Shown here piece by piece: positions 17,839 to 27,282 of a stretch of DNA of 64,000 bases. Under the pieces are notes generated by a model. That model had not been told where the DNA came from and searched no databases. It saw only the letters and a program-made list of their open reading frames with translations. The stretch's first letter is position 1; the number at the start of each line of letters is the position of its first letter. Origin of the DNA: Pseudomonas sp. 5P_3.1_Bac2. GTDB lineage: Bacteria > Pseudomonadota > Gammaproteobacteria > Pseudomonadales > Pseudomonadaceae. The stretch lies in contig NZ_JANLNY010000006.1 in the NCBI RefSeq assembly GCF_025465995.1, forward strand, positions 1,054,001 through 1,118,000, read 5' to 3'. Made by a program: the position numbers and the translations under genes.

Positions 17839-19503
17839 ATGTCTCGTAAAAAACTTTCACTCGACTGGCATGGACGCAAAGATGAGTTCTTGCACGAATG
17901 CATGATGGCCTACGAGCACTACATGACTTCGTTGAGGCAGCCCAAACAAGCGCAGTTGGAAGTCCTGCAAGACATCATATCGATTAGCCGTAATGCCCTG
18001 CATTGGCGCGAAAGTGGTTACAGCGAGTCGGTCACCGATGAGCAATCGTTTCGCGACCATTTACCCATTATGCGCTACGAAGATTTCGAGCCCTACATTG
18101 AGCGCGAGTCGCAATCCAAGGGTGGCGTGCTCACCTGCAGCCCGGTCATGCGCTGGTTAAAAACCAGTGGCACGACCGGCGTTCCCAAGAAGATCCCCTA
18201 CACCCTGCACTGGCTCCAGAGCTATCGCATACCGGCGATGAAAGTCCTGTGGGCCACTTATATCCGCGCCTACCCGGAAATCCTCGACCATCCCTACGCT
18301 GTCCTCGACACCCAGACCGTTCGTGAAGATGTGCAGGAGCATCTGCAAGGTGTTTGCCATCAGGCGATCAGCAATCGCCACCCACGCATCAATGCCAACG
18401 ACTGGTGCCCTCCGTGGTACGAGGAGCCGTGGTTCGTCCCGGAGATGCCGATTGCCCATGATCAGAAAATGTATCACCGCATCCGTCACTTCATCGGTAA
18501 ACGACTGCACTGTATCTCGGCGATCAACCCCAGCACGCTGATATCGATCAAGGACTATTTTTCCAAATTCCGCGAGATCCTGATCAAGGATGTGCGCAAC
18601 GGTACATTGGAAGGTGCGCCATTCTGTGCGCCTGACGAGCCCTTGGCGCAGGAGCTGGAGTCAATCCTGGCACGGCCCGACTTCACCCTGGTCGACATCT
18701 GGCCACAGCTGAAATTCATCAGCTGCTGGCTAACCGCCTCGGCAGGTTTGTACGGCGCCAAGCTCAACACCATCTTCCCGGGTGTGAGCAAACTACCCTT
18801 TATGAGTTGTGGCTCGGAGGGCGTCACCACCATCCCGGTCGACAACACCGCACACAGCCAGCCGCTGGCTATCAACCAAGCCTACTTCGAGTTCGTACCC
18901 CACAACGTAGCACTGCGGGAACTTGTTGAACGGCGCGAGCAGGTCGAAACCCTGACCTTCGACCAGCTGCAAGTGGGCCAGGACTATCACCTGATCATGA
19001 GCCAGGGCAATGGCTTCTACAGGCTCTGGACCGGGGACATTTATCGCATCGACCAGATTGTCGACGGCATACCTTGGCTTCATTTCATTCGCCGCGATGG
19101 CGTATTTCATTCCTTCACCGGCGAGAAGCTGACCGAAACGCAAATCTGCGAAGCGCTGGACAGAAGCCTCGAACTGCATGGCCTGAGCAAAGGCTTGTTC
19201 ATGTGCGGGCCGTCTTGGGGAGAACCGCCGCATTACGTGGTGATGGTCGAAGTCCCCGCCGCCGACGGCCAAAACGCGGCAAAGCTAGCCGCCACCCTCG
19301 ACGACCAGTTGAAGATCGAAAACATCGAATACGCGTCGAAGCGCGAATCGAATCGGCTGGCCCCCATTGAAGTGCGGGCCGTGGACTCGAATGCGATCAC
19401 TCACTACGTCGAGAGCAAGCGCGCCGGGCCCAACGCCAATCAGTACAAGTACAAGCCCTTTCAGCAAAACCTGGATTTTATCTCTGCCGTAACAACTCGT
19501 TAA
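17839..19503 (+). CDS. GH3-type acyl-adenylating/amide synthetase
   Basis: The protein has 554 residues from the ATG at 17839, chosen because ATAAGGAAAT lies just upstream; an in-frame TTG at 17812 is not likely. It matches the GH3 family (plant JAR1-like acyl-acid amido synthetases). The ATP-binding motif is SGTTGVPKKIPY (about 110-121), the middle motif is YRLWTGDIYRI, the region FHSFTGEKLTE corresponds to the hinge, and the C-terminal motif is KRAGPNANQYKYKPF. The family adenylates a carboxylate and transfers it to an amine, usually an amino acid. Bacterial members are uncommon. It is the key assembling enzyme of this cluster; the acid and amine substrates are unknown. Confidence 0.88.
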   Translation: MSRKKLSLDWHGRKDEFLHECMMAYEHYMTSLRQPKQAQLEVLQDIISISRNALHWRESGYSESVTDEQSFRDHLPIMRYEDFEPYIERESQSKGGVLTCSPVMRWLKTSGTTGVPKKIPYTLHWLQSYRIPAMKVLWATYIRAYPEILDHPYAVLDTQTVREDVQEHLQGVCHQAISNRHPRINANDWCPPWYEEPWFVPEMPIAHDQKMYHRIRHFIGKRLHCISAINPSTLISIKDYFSKFREILIKDVRNGTLEGAPFCAPDEPLAQELESILARPDFTLVDIWPQLKFISCWLTASAGLYGAKLNTIFPGVSKLPFMSCGSEGVTTIPVDNTAHSQPLAINQAYFEFVPHNVALRELVERREQVETLTFDQLQVGQDYHLIMSQGNGFYRLWTGDIYRIDQIVDGIPWLHFIRRDGVFHSFTGEKLTETQICEALDRSLELHGLSKGLFMCGPSWGEPPHYVVMVEVPAADGQNAAKLAATLDDQLKIENIEYASKRESNRLAPIEVRAVDSNAITHYVESKRAGPNANQYKYKPFQQNLDFISAVTTR

Positions 19504-19514
19504 CAGAGGCTGAC

Positions 19515-20387
19515 ATGCGCACAGTAAATGCCAAAGAAGTAGAACGCTGCATTGAATATCTCCCCATGGGCGACTGTAACCTCGCGCTGCACTCCTGGAC
19601 ACCGGAGGCACCTAAGGCTGCGGTTTTCTATTTCCATGGCCTGCAAAGCCACGCGGGCTGGCTCTGGGAAGCAGGCTGTCAGTTCGCTGAAAACGACGTG
19701 GCGTTCTATGCCCTGGACCGCCGTGGCTGCGGCATTAGCGATGGGCCACGGGGGGAGCTGGCCCCGGTCGAGCAGATGCTGGCCGACTATCGCTCGGCCA
19801 TCCGCAGCGTAAGGGAGAAAGTCGGCGATAACATTCCACTGGGCTTGTTCGGGCACTGCTTAGGCGGCTCGTTTCTCGCCGCCCTGCTGGCAGATCCGGC
19901 ATTCGAGACTGAATTTGAATCGCTGGTGTTCTGCTCCGCCTGGCTGGGGAAAATCCACCACACCCTGCCCCCACACAAGATCCAGGCGCTCCTTCGCGAT
20001 CAGTCAGACGAGCTGTGGGATGCCGGCCTCAAGGCCGAAGATTTTTCCGATCAAAGCCGCTACGTGGATTTCATCAGCACTGACGTGCTCGCCACTCGCC
20101 AGCTCAAAGCCTCCTCGCGAGCCCGCCTGGTCGAGATGGAAATGATGTACCTGTATCAAAAAGAACTCAGCCGCAATACGCCGAGCATTTATATCAGCGG
20201 CTATAAAGACCCGGTCATCAACCTAGATAGCGCGAAAAAACAGTACTTAGCGCTGTTCGGCAACCAAGGGGAAACCCTCGAGCTTGCGGCGAACAAACAC
20301 TACTTGCTGTACACCAACGTTCGCCAACGCTTGATCAACCAGGTGTCCGCTTATGTCTCGTCACATGGTCACAGCAACCATGTGTGA
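19515..20387 (+). CDS. Alpha/beta hydrolase with Cys nucleophile
   Basis: The protein has 290 residues and an AXE/monoglyceride-lipase-like fold (FYFHGLQSHAGW, LDRRGCGISDG). The nucleophile elbow reads GHCLGG, so residue 115 is Cys where lipases have Ser; the codon is TGC and unambiguous. Asp232 (SGYKDPV) and His262 (NKHYLLY) complete the triad. Cys nucleophiles occur in dienelactone hydrolases and some thioesterases. The enzyme could hydrolyse or transfer an acyl group of the cluster product. Its stop lies inside the next gene (35-base overlap). Confidence 0.88.
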   Translation: MRTVNAKEVERCIEYLPMGDCNLALHSWTPEAPKAAVFYFHGLQSHAGWLWEAGCQFAENDVAFYALDRRGCGISDGPRGELAPVEQMLADYRSAIRSVREKVGDNIPLGLFGHCLGGSFLAALLADPAFETEFESLVFCSAWLGKIHHTLPPHKIQALLRDQSDELWDAGLKAEDFSDQSRYVDFISTDVLATRQLKASSRARLVEMEMMYLYQKELSRNTPSIYISGYKDPVINLDSAKKQYLALFGNQGETLELAANKHYLLYTNVRQRLINQVSAYVSSHGHSNHV

Positions 20388-21504
20388 GCTGAGCGCCTAC
20401 GCCGTCGACATGCCCATGGCTAGAAGCTTCGGCCATGCGGCGAAACAGCGAAACAACGCTGAATCGATGGTGCTCACCTATCAAAGCGCGGGCATAACGG
20501 CGAATGGCGAGTGCGCCCCCAGGTCCTATGTCACGGGGGAAACACTGGATACGGTGGCCACGGAACTGGCCCAGGTCGACTGGCGCCGCTACCGCGCAGG
20601 CCTTGAATCCAAGGACCCGGCCGATGTCATGCAACAGGTGCTCGACAACGGCATCGGTGTTCTGCTCGGCGAACCGGCGCAGAACAACACCTGCTGCGCG
20701 CTGGAGCTGCTGGCACTCGATGTGTTGGGGAAGCGGCTGCAGACCTCGGTATTGGCACACCTCGCCGAGGGCCAAGGTCCGCACCCACCGCGACCGTTCT
20801 CGCAAGTGAAGGACAGCAGCTTGGCGGTGGAGGATTTCCTCGCCAATCGCGGCCCCTTCCATGTGGTCAAGGTCAAAGCCAGCTCGAACTTTTGCGCAGA
20901 TCTGCAGGTGCTACAAACATTGCGCGCGCAGCTCGGCGAGCACATACCGATCATCTTCGACGTGAATATGGCTTGGACGCTTGAGCAAGCGCTGGATCGC
21001 TGCCCAAAGCTGCGTGAGCAACAGGTGGATATCGTTGAAGAACCATTGCCTGCGCGCAATTACTGCGCACTCGCCACCTTGCAACGCGTCACCGGCATCG
21101 AGGTCATGCTGGATGAGTCGTTGTGCAGCTTGGCCGACGCCGAGCAAGCGTTGCAGCACCACAGCTGCACGCACTTCAATTTACGCGTGGCCAAGCTGGG
21201 CGGCATCAGCCCTGCCCTGCGCCTGGCGCGCTTCGCCGACGCACACGGCATTGGCTATCAAGTCGGCGTGCAAGTCGCCGAGTGCGCCACCTTGATCGAT
21301 GCCGGACGCACCTTGAGCTTCCTGCTGCCCAAGGCATTCACCACCGAGGCGGGGCAATCCGACCTGTTTTTCCAAGTCCCCGTTGCTCAGCCCTCATCCA
21401 CCGTCAACCGCCTGACCAACCGAATCAACGCGCCTGCCCATGCAGGTTTCGGCACCACCGTGACCCCGGTCATCTCGCAATTCAAACAGACGCGTTTGAT
21501 CTGA
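20353..21504 (+). CDS. Enolase-superfamily enzyme, muconate-lactonizing/OSBS/dipeptide-epimerase type
   Basis: The protein has 383 residues. AGGTG lies 7 bases before the ATG at 20353; an alternative ATG at 20380 overlaps the upstream stop. The superfamily catalytic set is intact: KVK (Lys173, Lys175), metal ligands Asp203 (FDVNMAW), Glu229/230 (VEEPLP) and Asp254 (LDES), and the opposite Lys281 (RVAKLGG). This places it in the MLE subgroup, which includes o-succinylbenzoate synthases, cycloisomerases and epimerases. With a ThDP enzyme and an alpha/beta hydrolase as neighbours it recalls MenC/MenD/MenH logic, but no isochorismate synthase is present. Confidence 0.9.
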   Translation: MSRHMVTATMCELSAYAVDMPMARSFGHAAKQRNNAESMVLTYQSAGITANGECAPRSYVTGETLDTVATELAQVDWRRYRAGLESKDPADVMQQVLDNGIGVLLGEPAQNNTCCALELLALDVLGKRLQTSVLAHLAEGQGPHPPRPFSQVKDSSLAVEDFLANRGPFHVVKVKASSNFCADLQVLQTLRAQLGEHIPIIFDVNMAWTLEQALDRCPKLREQQVDIVEEPLPARNYCALATLQRVTGIEVMLDESLCSLADAEQALQHHSCTHFNLRVAKLGGISPALRLARFADAHGIGYQVGVQVAECATLIDAGRTLSFLLPKAFTTEAGQSDLFFQVPVAQPSSTVNRLTNRINAPAHAGFGTTVTPVISQFKQTRLI

Positions 21505-21521
21505 GCGCAAGGATGCAAATC

Positions 21522-23291
21522 ATGGCTAGCCTCCCAGAGACGACTTACTTTTCCGATTACATCGTCAAGTTCCTCAGTGTGCACGGTTTTGACAAAGTGG
21601 TTTTCAACCCCGGGGCCTCCTTCCGTGGGATTCACGATTCGCTCGTCTTCGAGCACAACCAAGACTTTGCCCCCGAGATTGTCATGGCTTGCCACGAAGA
21701 AATCGCGGTGGCGATCGCCCACGGTTACTACAAAGCCTCTGGCAAACACATGGCCGTGCTTATCCATGCCAATGTCGGGCTGCTGCACGCCTCCATGGCG
21801 ATCTTCAATGCCTGGTGCGACCGCGTACCGCTGTTCATGATTGCCGGCAACGGCCCCATCGATGCGGCCAAGCGCCGTCCGTGGATCGACTGGATCCATA
21901 CCTCGGCGCACCTGCCGACAGCGGTCAATGAGTTCGTCAAATGGAGCGATCAACCCACCAGCCAGGTAGCCACGGTCGAAGCCCTGTTCAGGGCGCGAAA
22001 AATCATGGAGGTCGGCGTGCCGGCCCCGGTGTTGGTCGCCGTGGACTTCGACGTGCAGGAGCAACCGCTCCAGGCCGAGTTGCAGGCCAGCCTCCCCGTA
22101 CCCGAACCGTTGCCACTGTTAGGCGGCCTCGACGCGGCCACCAGCGACAAGATTGCCCAGCAACTGCTGGCGGCCCGCGCGCCCGTCATCGTGCTGGATT
22201 TCTCAGGCCGGGCACCGGCCACCATCCAGTCCTTGATCGCCATCGCTGAGCTGACCCAAGCCGTGATCATTGACCGGGGCAACCGCTTCAACTTCCCCAG
22301 CCGCCATCTGCGTAACGGCACCCAGTACGAGCGCAGCCACTTCGTCCACGCGGACCTTGTTCTCGCCATAGAGGTGCAGGACTTGGAAGGCGCCCTGCTG
22401 GATCTCTTCCCCGGTCAGTCATTACCCACCATCACTCGCGAGGTGACGGTGACCGCGCTCGACTGCAACGACTTGCTCAGCAGCAAATGGGCCGCCGACT
22501 ACCAACGCCACGTGCCCCACTGCACTAAGTACATCGGCGCCACCCAGGCCTCACTCGAGTCGCTGCTCAATGCACTGCAGACACGCCACGCGCAGCCTCA
22601 GTCAGCCTCGCTACAGGTGCAAAAGAGCTTCACCGACAAGGCTCTGCTGCCGGCACAACACGCCGCCCGAGCGCTGATCCAAAGCCAGCTCGAGGCACAC
22701 CACACAGATGACATCCCCCACGTCAGCGTCGCCGTCCAGCAAATCGGCGCGGCACTGGCGGACACTCCCTGGGTGCTGACCAATAGCGGCAGCCTCACGG
22801 TCGATGGCTGGGTGAAAAAGCTTTGGCACCTCGAGCGGCCCAACTGCTACTTGGGCCTCAATGGCGGCGGTGGCCTGGGCTATGGCCTGGGGGCGTCGAT
22901 CGGCGCCGCCCTGGCGCTCAAAGATGAGCAGCAGCTGTGCGTCAACTTGCAGTCCGACGGCGATTTTCTCTACACCCCCAGCGGTTTATGGACGCTGTCT
23001 GCCTACAACATCCCGCTGCTGATCATCGTCATGAACAACCAGCTGTACTTCAACTCCACCCAACACGCCGCGCGGGTGGCCGGCGCGCGCAACCGGGATA
23101 TCGACAAAGCCCATATCGCCACCAGCTTTTACGAGAACCCCGTCGATTTCGTCCAGCTTGCTCAGTCTTTCAATATCAAAGCCTATCCCGTGGTGAACAC
23201 AGCCGCCGACATCATTGCCACGGTGCATGAGGCGGTGGCGTACATCAGCCAGCACGGAAAACCCGCAGTGGTAGAACTGCTCATTCAATAG
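21522..23291 (+). CDS. Thiamine-diphosphate-dependent decarboxylase/carboligase
   Basis: The protein has 589 residues from the ATG at 21522, placed by the CAAGGA RBS; an upstream open extension inside the enolase gene is in a different frame from that gene and is not coding. The N-terminal domain carries the catalytic Glu (MACHEEIAVAIAHGYY). The C-terminal ThDP/Mg motif is SDGD followed 26 residues later by NN (VMNNQLYFN). The closest layout is acetolactate-synthase/benzoylformate-decarboxylase/benzaldehyde-lyase-like (PWIDWIHTSAHLPTAV). It would decarboxylate a 2-oxo acid or join two carbonyl fragments, supplying the carbon skeleton of the cluster product. Confidence 0.92.
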   Translation: MASLPETTYFSDYIVKFLSVHGFDKVVFNPGASFRGIHDSLVFEHNQDFAPEIVMACHEEIAVAIAHGYYKASGKHMAVLIHANVGLLHASMAIFNAWCDRVPLFMIAGNGPIDAAKRRPWIDWIHTSAHLPTAVNEFVKWSDQPTSQVATVEALFRARKIMEVGVPAPVLVAVDFDVQEQPLQAELQASLPVPEPLPLLGGLDAATSDKIAQQLLAARAPVIVLDFSGRAPATIQSLIAIAELTQAVIIDRGNRFNFPSRHLRNGTQYERSHFVHADLVLAIEVQDLEGALLDLFPGQSLPTITREVTVTALDCNDLLSSKWAADYQRHVPHCTKYIGATQASLESLLNALQTRHAQPQSASLQVQKSFTDKALLPAQHAARALIQSQLEAHHTDDIPHVSVAVQQIGAALADTPWVLTNSGSLTVDGWVKKLWHLERPNCYLGLNGGGGLGYGLGASIGAALALKDEQQLCVNLQSDGDFLYTPSGLWTLSAYNIPLLIIVMNNQLYFNSTQHAARVAGARNRDIDKAHIATSFYENPVDFVQLAQSFNIKAYPVVNTAADIIATVHEAVAYISQHGKPAVVELLIQ

Positions 23292-23299
23292 GAATGCCG

Positions 23300-24178
23300 A
23301 TGAATACTTTCTTTGAGTTCACTTACCGCAATCAAACCTATGTTTCCTTCGCCACGCAGCGCGGCGGGGAATTGTTGGCCTACCCCTACGTGCCCGGCGC
23401 ACTGCATGAATTCCTGCTCCAGGCAGACTACGACGTTGAGCGGTTCAAGCAGTTGCTGATCGACTCCAGTGTCGAGCAGCGCCTGCCCGCCGCTACGGCC
23501 CACGAGCGCCAGCCAATCCCGCCCTTACTGCCGGCGCATAAGTCTGCGGCAGTGATCAGTGGTTTTGGCCTGACCAATAAGAAAAAGGTGCTGTCCACCG
23601 GCAATACCGTCAACCCTCTGCCGGTTTGGTTCTACAAAGGGCCGGGACATGTGCTCAAGGCCGACGGCGACACACTGATGATCGAAAGCGGCATTACCGC
23701 GATCTGTGAAGAGGCCGAAATCGTCCTGATCTACATCATCGACGCCCAGCGTAAGCCACGCTACATCGGCTTTACCGTCGGCAATGACATCACCGACATT
23801 GGCGCCATCAAGGCCTCTGCCACGGCTTTTTCCTACGCCAAACTAAAGGAGTGCTCCGTCAGCGAGCGGGTCTTCCTTGGCCCGCCACCGTTGGTACTGA
23901 CAGGCACCTGCCAGGTTTACCGCAACCAGCAGTCGGTGTTCAGCAGCGTCTTTGAAACCGGTCTGGACCAGCTCTATTACCAGCGCGAGCACCTAACCGA
24001 CAGCCTGTTCAGCTCACCCTCGCTTAGACAACCCGGCCTGGTCCACTACCTCTATATCGGTGCCGACCGCAACAGCTATGACCATGGTCACGCCCTCATT
24101 GATGGCGACACGATTTCGCTGCGCTTCAACGAACTCGATCTAGGACTGTCCAACCCACTGATGCTGCAGAGTGCCTAA
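23300..24178 (+). CDS. Fumarylacetoacetate-hydrolase-fold enzyme (AraD1/FAH-like)
   Basis: The protein has 292 residues from the ATG at 23300, with AGGA 6 bases upstream. The FAH core is visible: the acidic metal site (ICEEAEIVLIYIID), the following RYIGFTVGNDITD loop, and a C-terminal YLYIGADRNSYDHG region. The family includes C-C bond hydrolases, decarboxylase/isomerases of meta-cleavage pathways and sugar-acid dehydratases. It contains a glycine/lysine segment (GFGLTNKKKVLS) typical of the AraD1 branch. With the CHMI-type tautomerase downstream, it recalls the HpaG/HpaF pair of 4-hydroxyphenylacetate breakdown, here moved to a biosynthetic context. Confidence 0.8.
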   Translation: MNTFFEFTYRNQTYVSFATQRGGELLAYPYVPGALHEFLLQADYDVERFKQLLIDSSVEQRLPAATAHERQPIPPLLPAHKSAAVISGFGLTNKKKVLSTGNTVNPLPVWFYKGPGHVLKADGDTLMIESGITAICEEAEIVLIYIIDAQRKPRYIGFTVGNDITDIGAIKASATAFSYAKLKECSVSERVFLGPPPLVLTGTCQVYRNQQSVFSSVFETGLDQLYYQREHLTDSLFSSPSLRQPGLVHYLYIGADRNSYDHGHALIDGDTISLRFNELDLGLSNPLMLQSA

Positions 24179-24223
24179 ACGCTTGTTCCAGGGATGAACC
24201 TAGTGCGTGGCCAAGAGGGATCT

Positions 24224-25504
24224 ATGAAGACACTCAGAGTACTGAGCGATGTGGAGGCGACGTTCCATTACCTGCACGCCATGGCTAATGGCTCGACCCA
24301 AGTGGTGACCGCCTTACGCGTGCGCGGCAATTTCGACAGCAATACGCTGTCAGCCAGACTGACCGATTGGGCGGCCAGGCATGCAGTGCTGAACATAGCT
24401 GTGCAGAGCAGCCATACGGATACCGAACAAGAGCAGCTGCACTTCACGGCGCAGCCATACCAGGCCAAACAACTGAGTGTTCGCCATGAACACCAATGGT
24501 TCGATCATCCAGCCTGCTTTAGCGAAGAACTCAATACGCCATTGCACAGCGCCTGGCAGTGGCGGCTATCGGCGGTCATACAAGCAGGCGCGCTGTACCT
24601 GTATTTCACCCGCAGCCATGTGATCTCGGATGCTTTCAGTACGCGGCAACTGCTGCAGTCGCTGCTGGAAATCCTGTTATGGAATGTCACCACGGCGCCA
24701 CTGACCCCGTTAATCCCTAATCGCGTGGGCAGCCCGCTGAACACGCCGAGTACAGCCCCTGAGAGTCTGCCTACAGCCGCTCCCGGCCCCGCGCCTGAAG
24801 CGCTGCGCCACTGCACGCGCACGGCCATCAGCGAGCGGCAAACCCGCATTCACCGGCGCCTGTTCGACCGCACGCTCTCGGCATCCATCATGACCGCGTG
24901 CAAACGCCGGGGGCTCAGCCTCAATGAGTGTTTCGCCACGGCCCTCGCCCTGTCCTATGCCAGCTGCCTGGGTAGCGACCAAGTCGAGCTGTACACCGCC
25001 ATCAGCTCCCGGCGGTATTTCACCGAGGAGTTGGCCGATGGGCTGGGCTGCAATATTCACGTGCTGGCGTGTCAGATGCCGCTCACAGCGCTAACGCTGG
25101 ACTCACAGGCAGTGCGCTACCGCAGTGCGATGTCGAAGGCCGGTACTGGCTGGGCGCCCAGTACGCTGGCGCACCCGGCGATAAAAGCCCAAGTCGAGCA
25201 GCTGTGTGCGGCGGAACACTTTCGCGGCCCGTGCATCACCAATAGCGGCAATACGGACTTCACCTCAGCCATCTGCCAGCACGTGGATTTCGTCGAAACA
25301 GCCGTCAACCGCAACGTGGCCAACTACAGCGTCGTGCTGCACCTGAGCTCTTTCCGCGGACGCCTGCAAATTCTGTATTCGTACGCCACCCCAGCTATGT
25401 CCGACGCCTTGGTCAAAGAAATTGACTACGCGCTTATGACCCACCTAGGACTGCTGGACACATCACTACCCGCTCCTATCACTGCAATGGGCATCGCATT
25501 ATGA
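24224..25504 (+). CDS. Condensation-domain-like acyltransferase (PapA5/WES-like fold)
   Basis: The protein has 426 residues from the ATG at 24224 (AGAGGG upstream); an in-frame ATG at 24194 is less well placed. The catalytic HxxxD of the CoA-dependent acyltransferase superfamily is present (FTRSHVISDAFS, His132 and Asp136; the first His of HHxxxD is Ser). The second half has the family-like AISSRRYF and LHLSSFRGRLQILY segments. A Pro/Ala-rich linker (about 175-210) separates the halves. There is no carrier or adenylation domain, so it would act on CoA- or adenylate-activated acyl groups to make an ester or amide. It overlaps the exporter gene start by 4 bases (ATGA). Confidence 0.78.
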   Translation: MKTLRVLSDVEATFHYLHAMANGSTQVVTALRVRGNFDSNTLSARLTDWAARHAVLNIAVQSSHTDTEQEQLHFTAQPYQAKQLSVRHEHQWFDHPACFSEELNTPLHSAWQWRLSAVIQAGALYLYFTRSHVISDAFSTRQLLQSLLEILLWNVTTAPLTPLIPNRVGSPLNTPSTAPESLPTAAPGPAPEALRHCTRTAISERQTRIHRRLFDRTLSASIMTACKRRGLSLNECFATALALSYASCLGSDQVELYTAISSRRYFTEELADGLGCNIHVLACQMPLTALTLDSQAVRYRSAMSKAGTGWAPSTLAHPAIKAQVEQLCAAEHFRGPCITNSGNTDFTSAICQHVDFVETAVNRNVANYSVVLHLSSFRGRLQILYSYATPAMSDALVKEIDYALMTHLGLLDTSLPAPITAMGIAL

Positions 25505-26883
25505 ATAGTTCTTTGAGAAAGAAGCTGAGCCTGGCCTCTGCCTGCCTGGCTTTTGTAATCGTCATTCTCGACGTCAGCGTGGTCAATGTGGCCCTGCAAC
25601 AGATTTATGGCGAGTTCGACGGCAGCCTCGCGCATCTGGAGTGGGTGGTGAACGGCTACACGCTCACCTTCGCCTCGTTTCTGCTCACCACCGGTTCCTT
25701 GGGTGACCGCTTCGGCCCCAAGCGGGTATTTTTGATCGGCTTCGCCCTGTTTGCCCTAGCCTCTTGGCTGTGCGGCAATGCCGATAGTCTCACCAGCTTG
25801 ATCGTGTTTCGCTTGCTGCAAGGCTTGGGAGCGGCATTGGTGGTTCCCGCCTCGCTGGCGATCCTCAACCAGACGTTCCCGGATACCAACGAACGCAGTC
25901 GGGCCATCAGCTTGTGGGCGGCCGCAGGCGGTATGGCCCTTGCGTTTGGCCCGGTGTTCGGCGGCACGTTGATTTCCATGTTCGGCTGGCGCTCGATCTT
26001 CTACGTCAACATTCCCATAGCGGCGCTTGGCATTACCCTGGCCTATGTGTTCGTGCTTGAGAAAAGCTCCTTCGCTGACCGGCGGATCGATATCGCCGGG
26101 CAAGTGTTGGCAGTCGCGGCACTGAGCTGCCTGACCTATGCACTTATTCAGGTCAACGCCTACGGCCTGCACTCCCCTGAAGTGCTGTTCAGCGCCGCCG
26201 GGTTCGTCGTCGCCACGGCCTTGTTCATCTTGGTCGAACAGCGCGTCAACGCGCCAATGCTGCCGCTGTCCCTGTTTGCCAACAAACAATTCACGGCGGC
26301 GGCGCTCATCGGCGTGATGATCAACTTTGCTTTCTACGGCCTGGTGTTTCTGTTCAGCCTGTACTTCCAATACAGCTGGCATTACTCACCGCTGGAGACT
26401 GGCCTGGCCTTCCTGCCAATGACCGGCGCGATCATGTTAGCCAACCTCTATTCCGCCAAACTGATGGTGCGCCGTGGCTTCCGCCAGACCTTGCTGCTCG
26501 GCACCGGACTGGCCGCGCTGGGTTACGCCACCATCGTGCCCTTCCTCAACGGCCAATCGTACGGCGCAATGCTGGTTCAGTTTATCGTCGCCGGTTTTGG
26601 CATTGGCCTGGCTGTGCCAGCCGTTACCAACGCCATGGTGTCGAGCGCTGACAGCAAGCATATCGGCGTCGCCTCCGGTGTGCTCAATGCCTCGCGGCAG
26701 ATCGGCGGGCTGATTGGCGTGGCGTCCATGGGACTGCTACTCGGTGACTTTGCCGGTGAGTCGTTCAACCAGGGCATCACACCCGCGCTGATCGTTGCTT
26801 CCGGCGCGCTGGTGGTGTGCATTGCCCTCGTGCTGAGCGGTTTTAGCAAGCCGCAAGTCATCGCCTGCAAATCAACTTCCTGA
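25501..26883 (+). CDS. MFS multidrug-type exporter, DHA2 (EmrB/QacA) family
   Basis: The protein has 460 residues and about 14 membrane segments. Typical motifs are present: motif D1 near LDVSVVNVALQQI, motif A (GSLGDRFGPKRVF), motif B (RLLQGLGAALVVPASLAIL) and the antiporter motif C region (GPVFGGTLISMFGWRSIFYVNIP). It starts on the ATGA overlap with the acyltransferase gene. Drug/H+ antiporters of this family within biosynthetic operons normally export the product or give self-resistance, which is the strongest hint that the operon makes a small molecule rather than degrading one. Confidence 0.93.
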   Translation: MNSSLRKKLSLASACLAFVIVILDVSVVNVALQQIYGEFDGSLAHLEWVVNGYTLTFASFLLTTGSLGDRFGPKRVFLIGFALFALASWLCGNADSLTSLIVFRLLQGLGAALVVPASLAILNQTFPDTNERSRAISLWAAAGGMALAFGPVFGGTLISMFGWRSIFYVNIPIAALGITLAYVFVLEKSSFADRRIDIAGQVLAVAALSCLTYALIQVNAYGLHSPEVLFSAAGFVVATALFILVEQRVNAPMLPLSLFANKQFTAAALIGVMINFAFYGLVFLFSLYFQYSWHYSPLETGLAFLPMTGAIMLANLYSAKLMVRRGFRQTLLLGTGLAALGYATIVPFLNGQSYGAMLVQFIVAGFGIGLAVPAVTNAMVSSADSKHIGVASGVLNASRQIGGLIGVASMGLLLGDFAGESFNQGITPALIVASGALVVCIALVLSGFSKPQVIACKSTS

Positions 26884-26898
26884 GCAAGGACTCTCAAG

Positions 26899-27282
26899 AT
26901 GCCACATATGACCCTCGAGTATTCCGCCAACGTCGGCGCCGGCCTCGACACTGAAACGCTGTTTAACCAGTTGCATGGACAACTGGCCGAGGCCGGTGAT
27001 TTGCGCAGCCAAGACTTCAAGTCGCGAATTTTCCCGGTTGAGAACTTCCATATTGGCCTGGGCCATGACAACGCCTCGTTCGTGCGACTGAACATTGAAA
27101 CCTTTTTCGGCAAAACCGCAGAACAGAAACAGAACCTTAGCCAGGTGGCCCTGCAGGTCCTCTCAGAGCACTTTCACCAGGCGCTGAGCAACGGCAACTG
27201 CGACATAGCCGTACAGATCAGCGAGCTTGAAAGAGCCTCCTACGCGCGCGTGCGCTCCTCTGACTTGGCGGGGAAAGTCTGA
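26899..27282 (+). CDS. 5-carboxymethyl-2-hydroxymuconate isomerase-like tautomerase
   Basis: The protein has 127 residues. The N-terminus MPHMTLEYS is the hallmark of the CHMI (HpaF) family, whose Pro exposed after Met removal is the catalytic base. The length equals that of the family (about 125). The remaining residues (FPVENFHIGLG, FVRLNIETFFGKT) match the trimeric tautomerase fold. In this operon it would shift a double bond or enol/keto form of an intermediate. An RBS (AAGGACTCTC) precedes the ATG. Its stop overlaps the SDR start by 1 base. Confidence 0.88.
   Translation: MPHMTLEYSANVGAGLDTETLFNQLHGQLAEAGDLRSQDFKSRIFPVENFHIGLGHDNASFVRLNIETFFGKTAEQKQNLSQVALQVLSEHFHQALSNGNCDIAVQISELERASYARVRSSDLAGKV

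Noticed and set aside
21123..21521. N-terminal extension of the ThDP enzyme
   Set aside because: It lies out of frame inside the enolase-type gene; the RBS and family alignment place the start at 21522.
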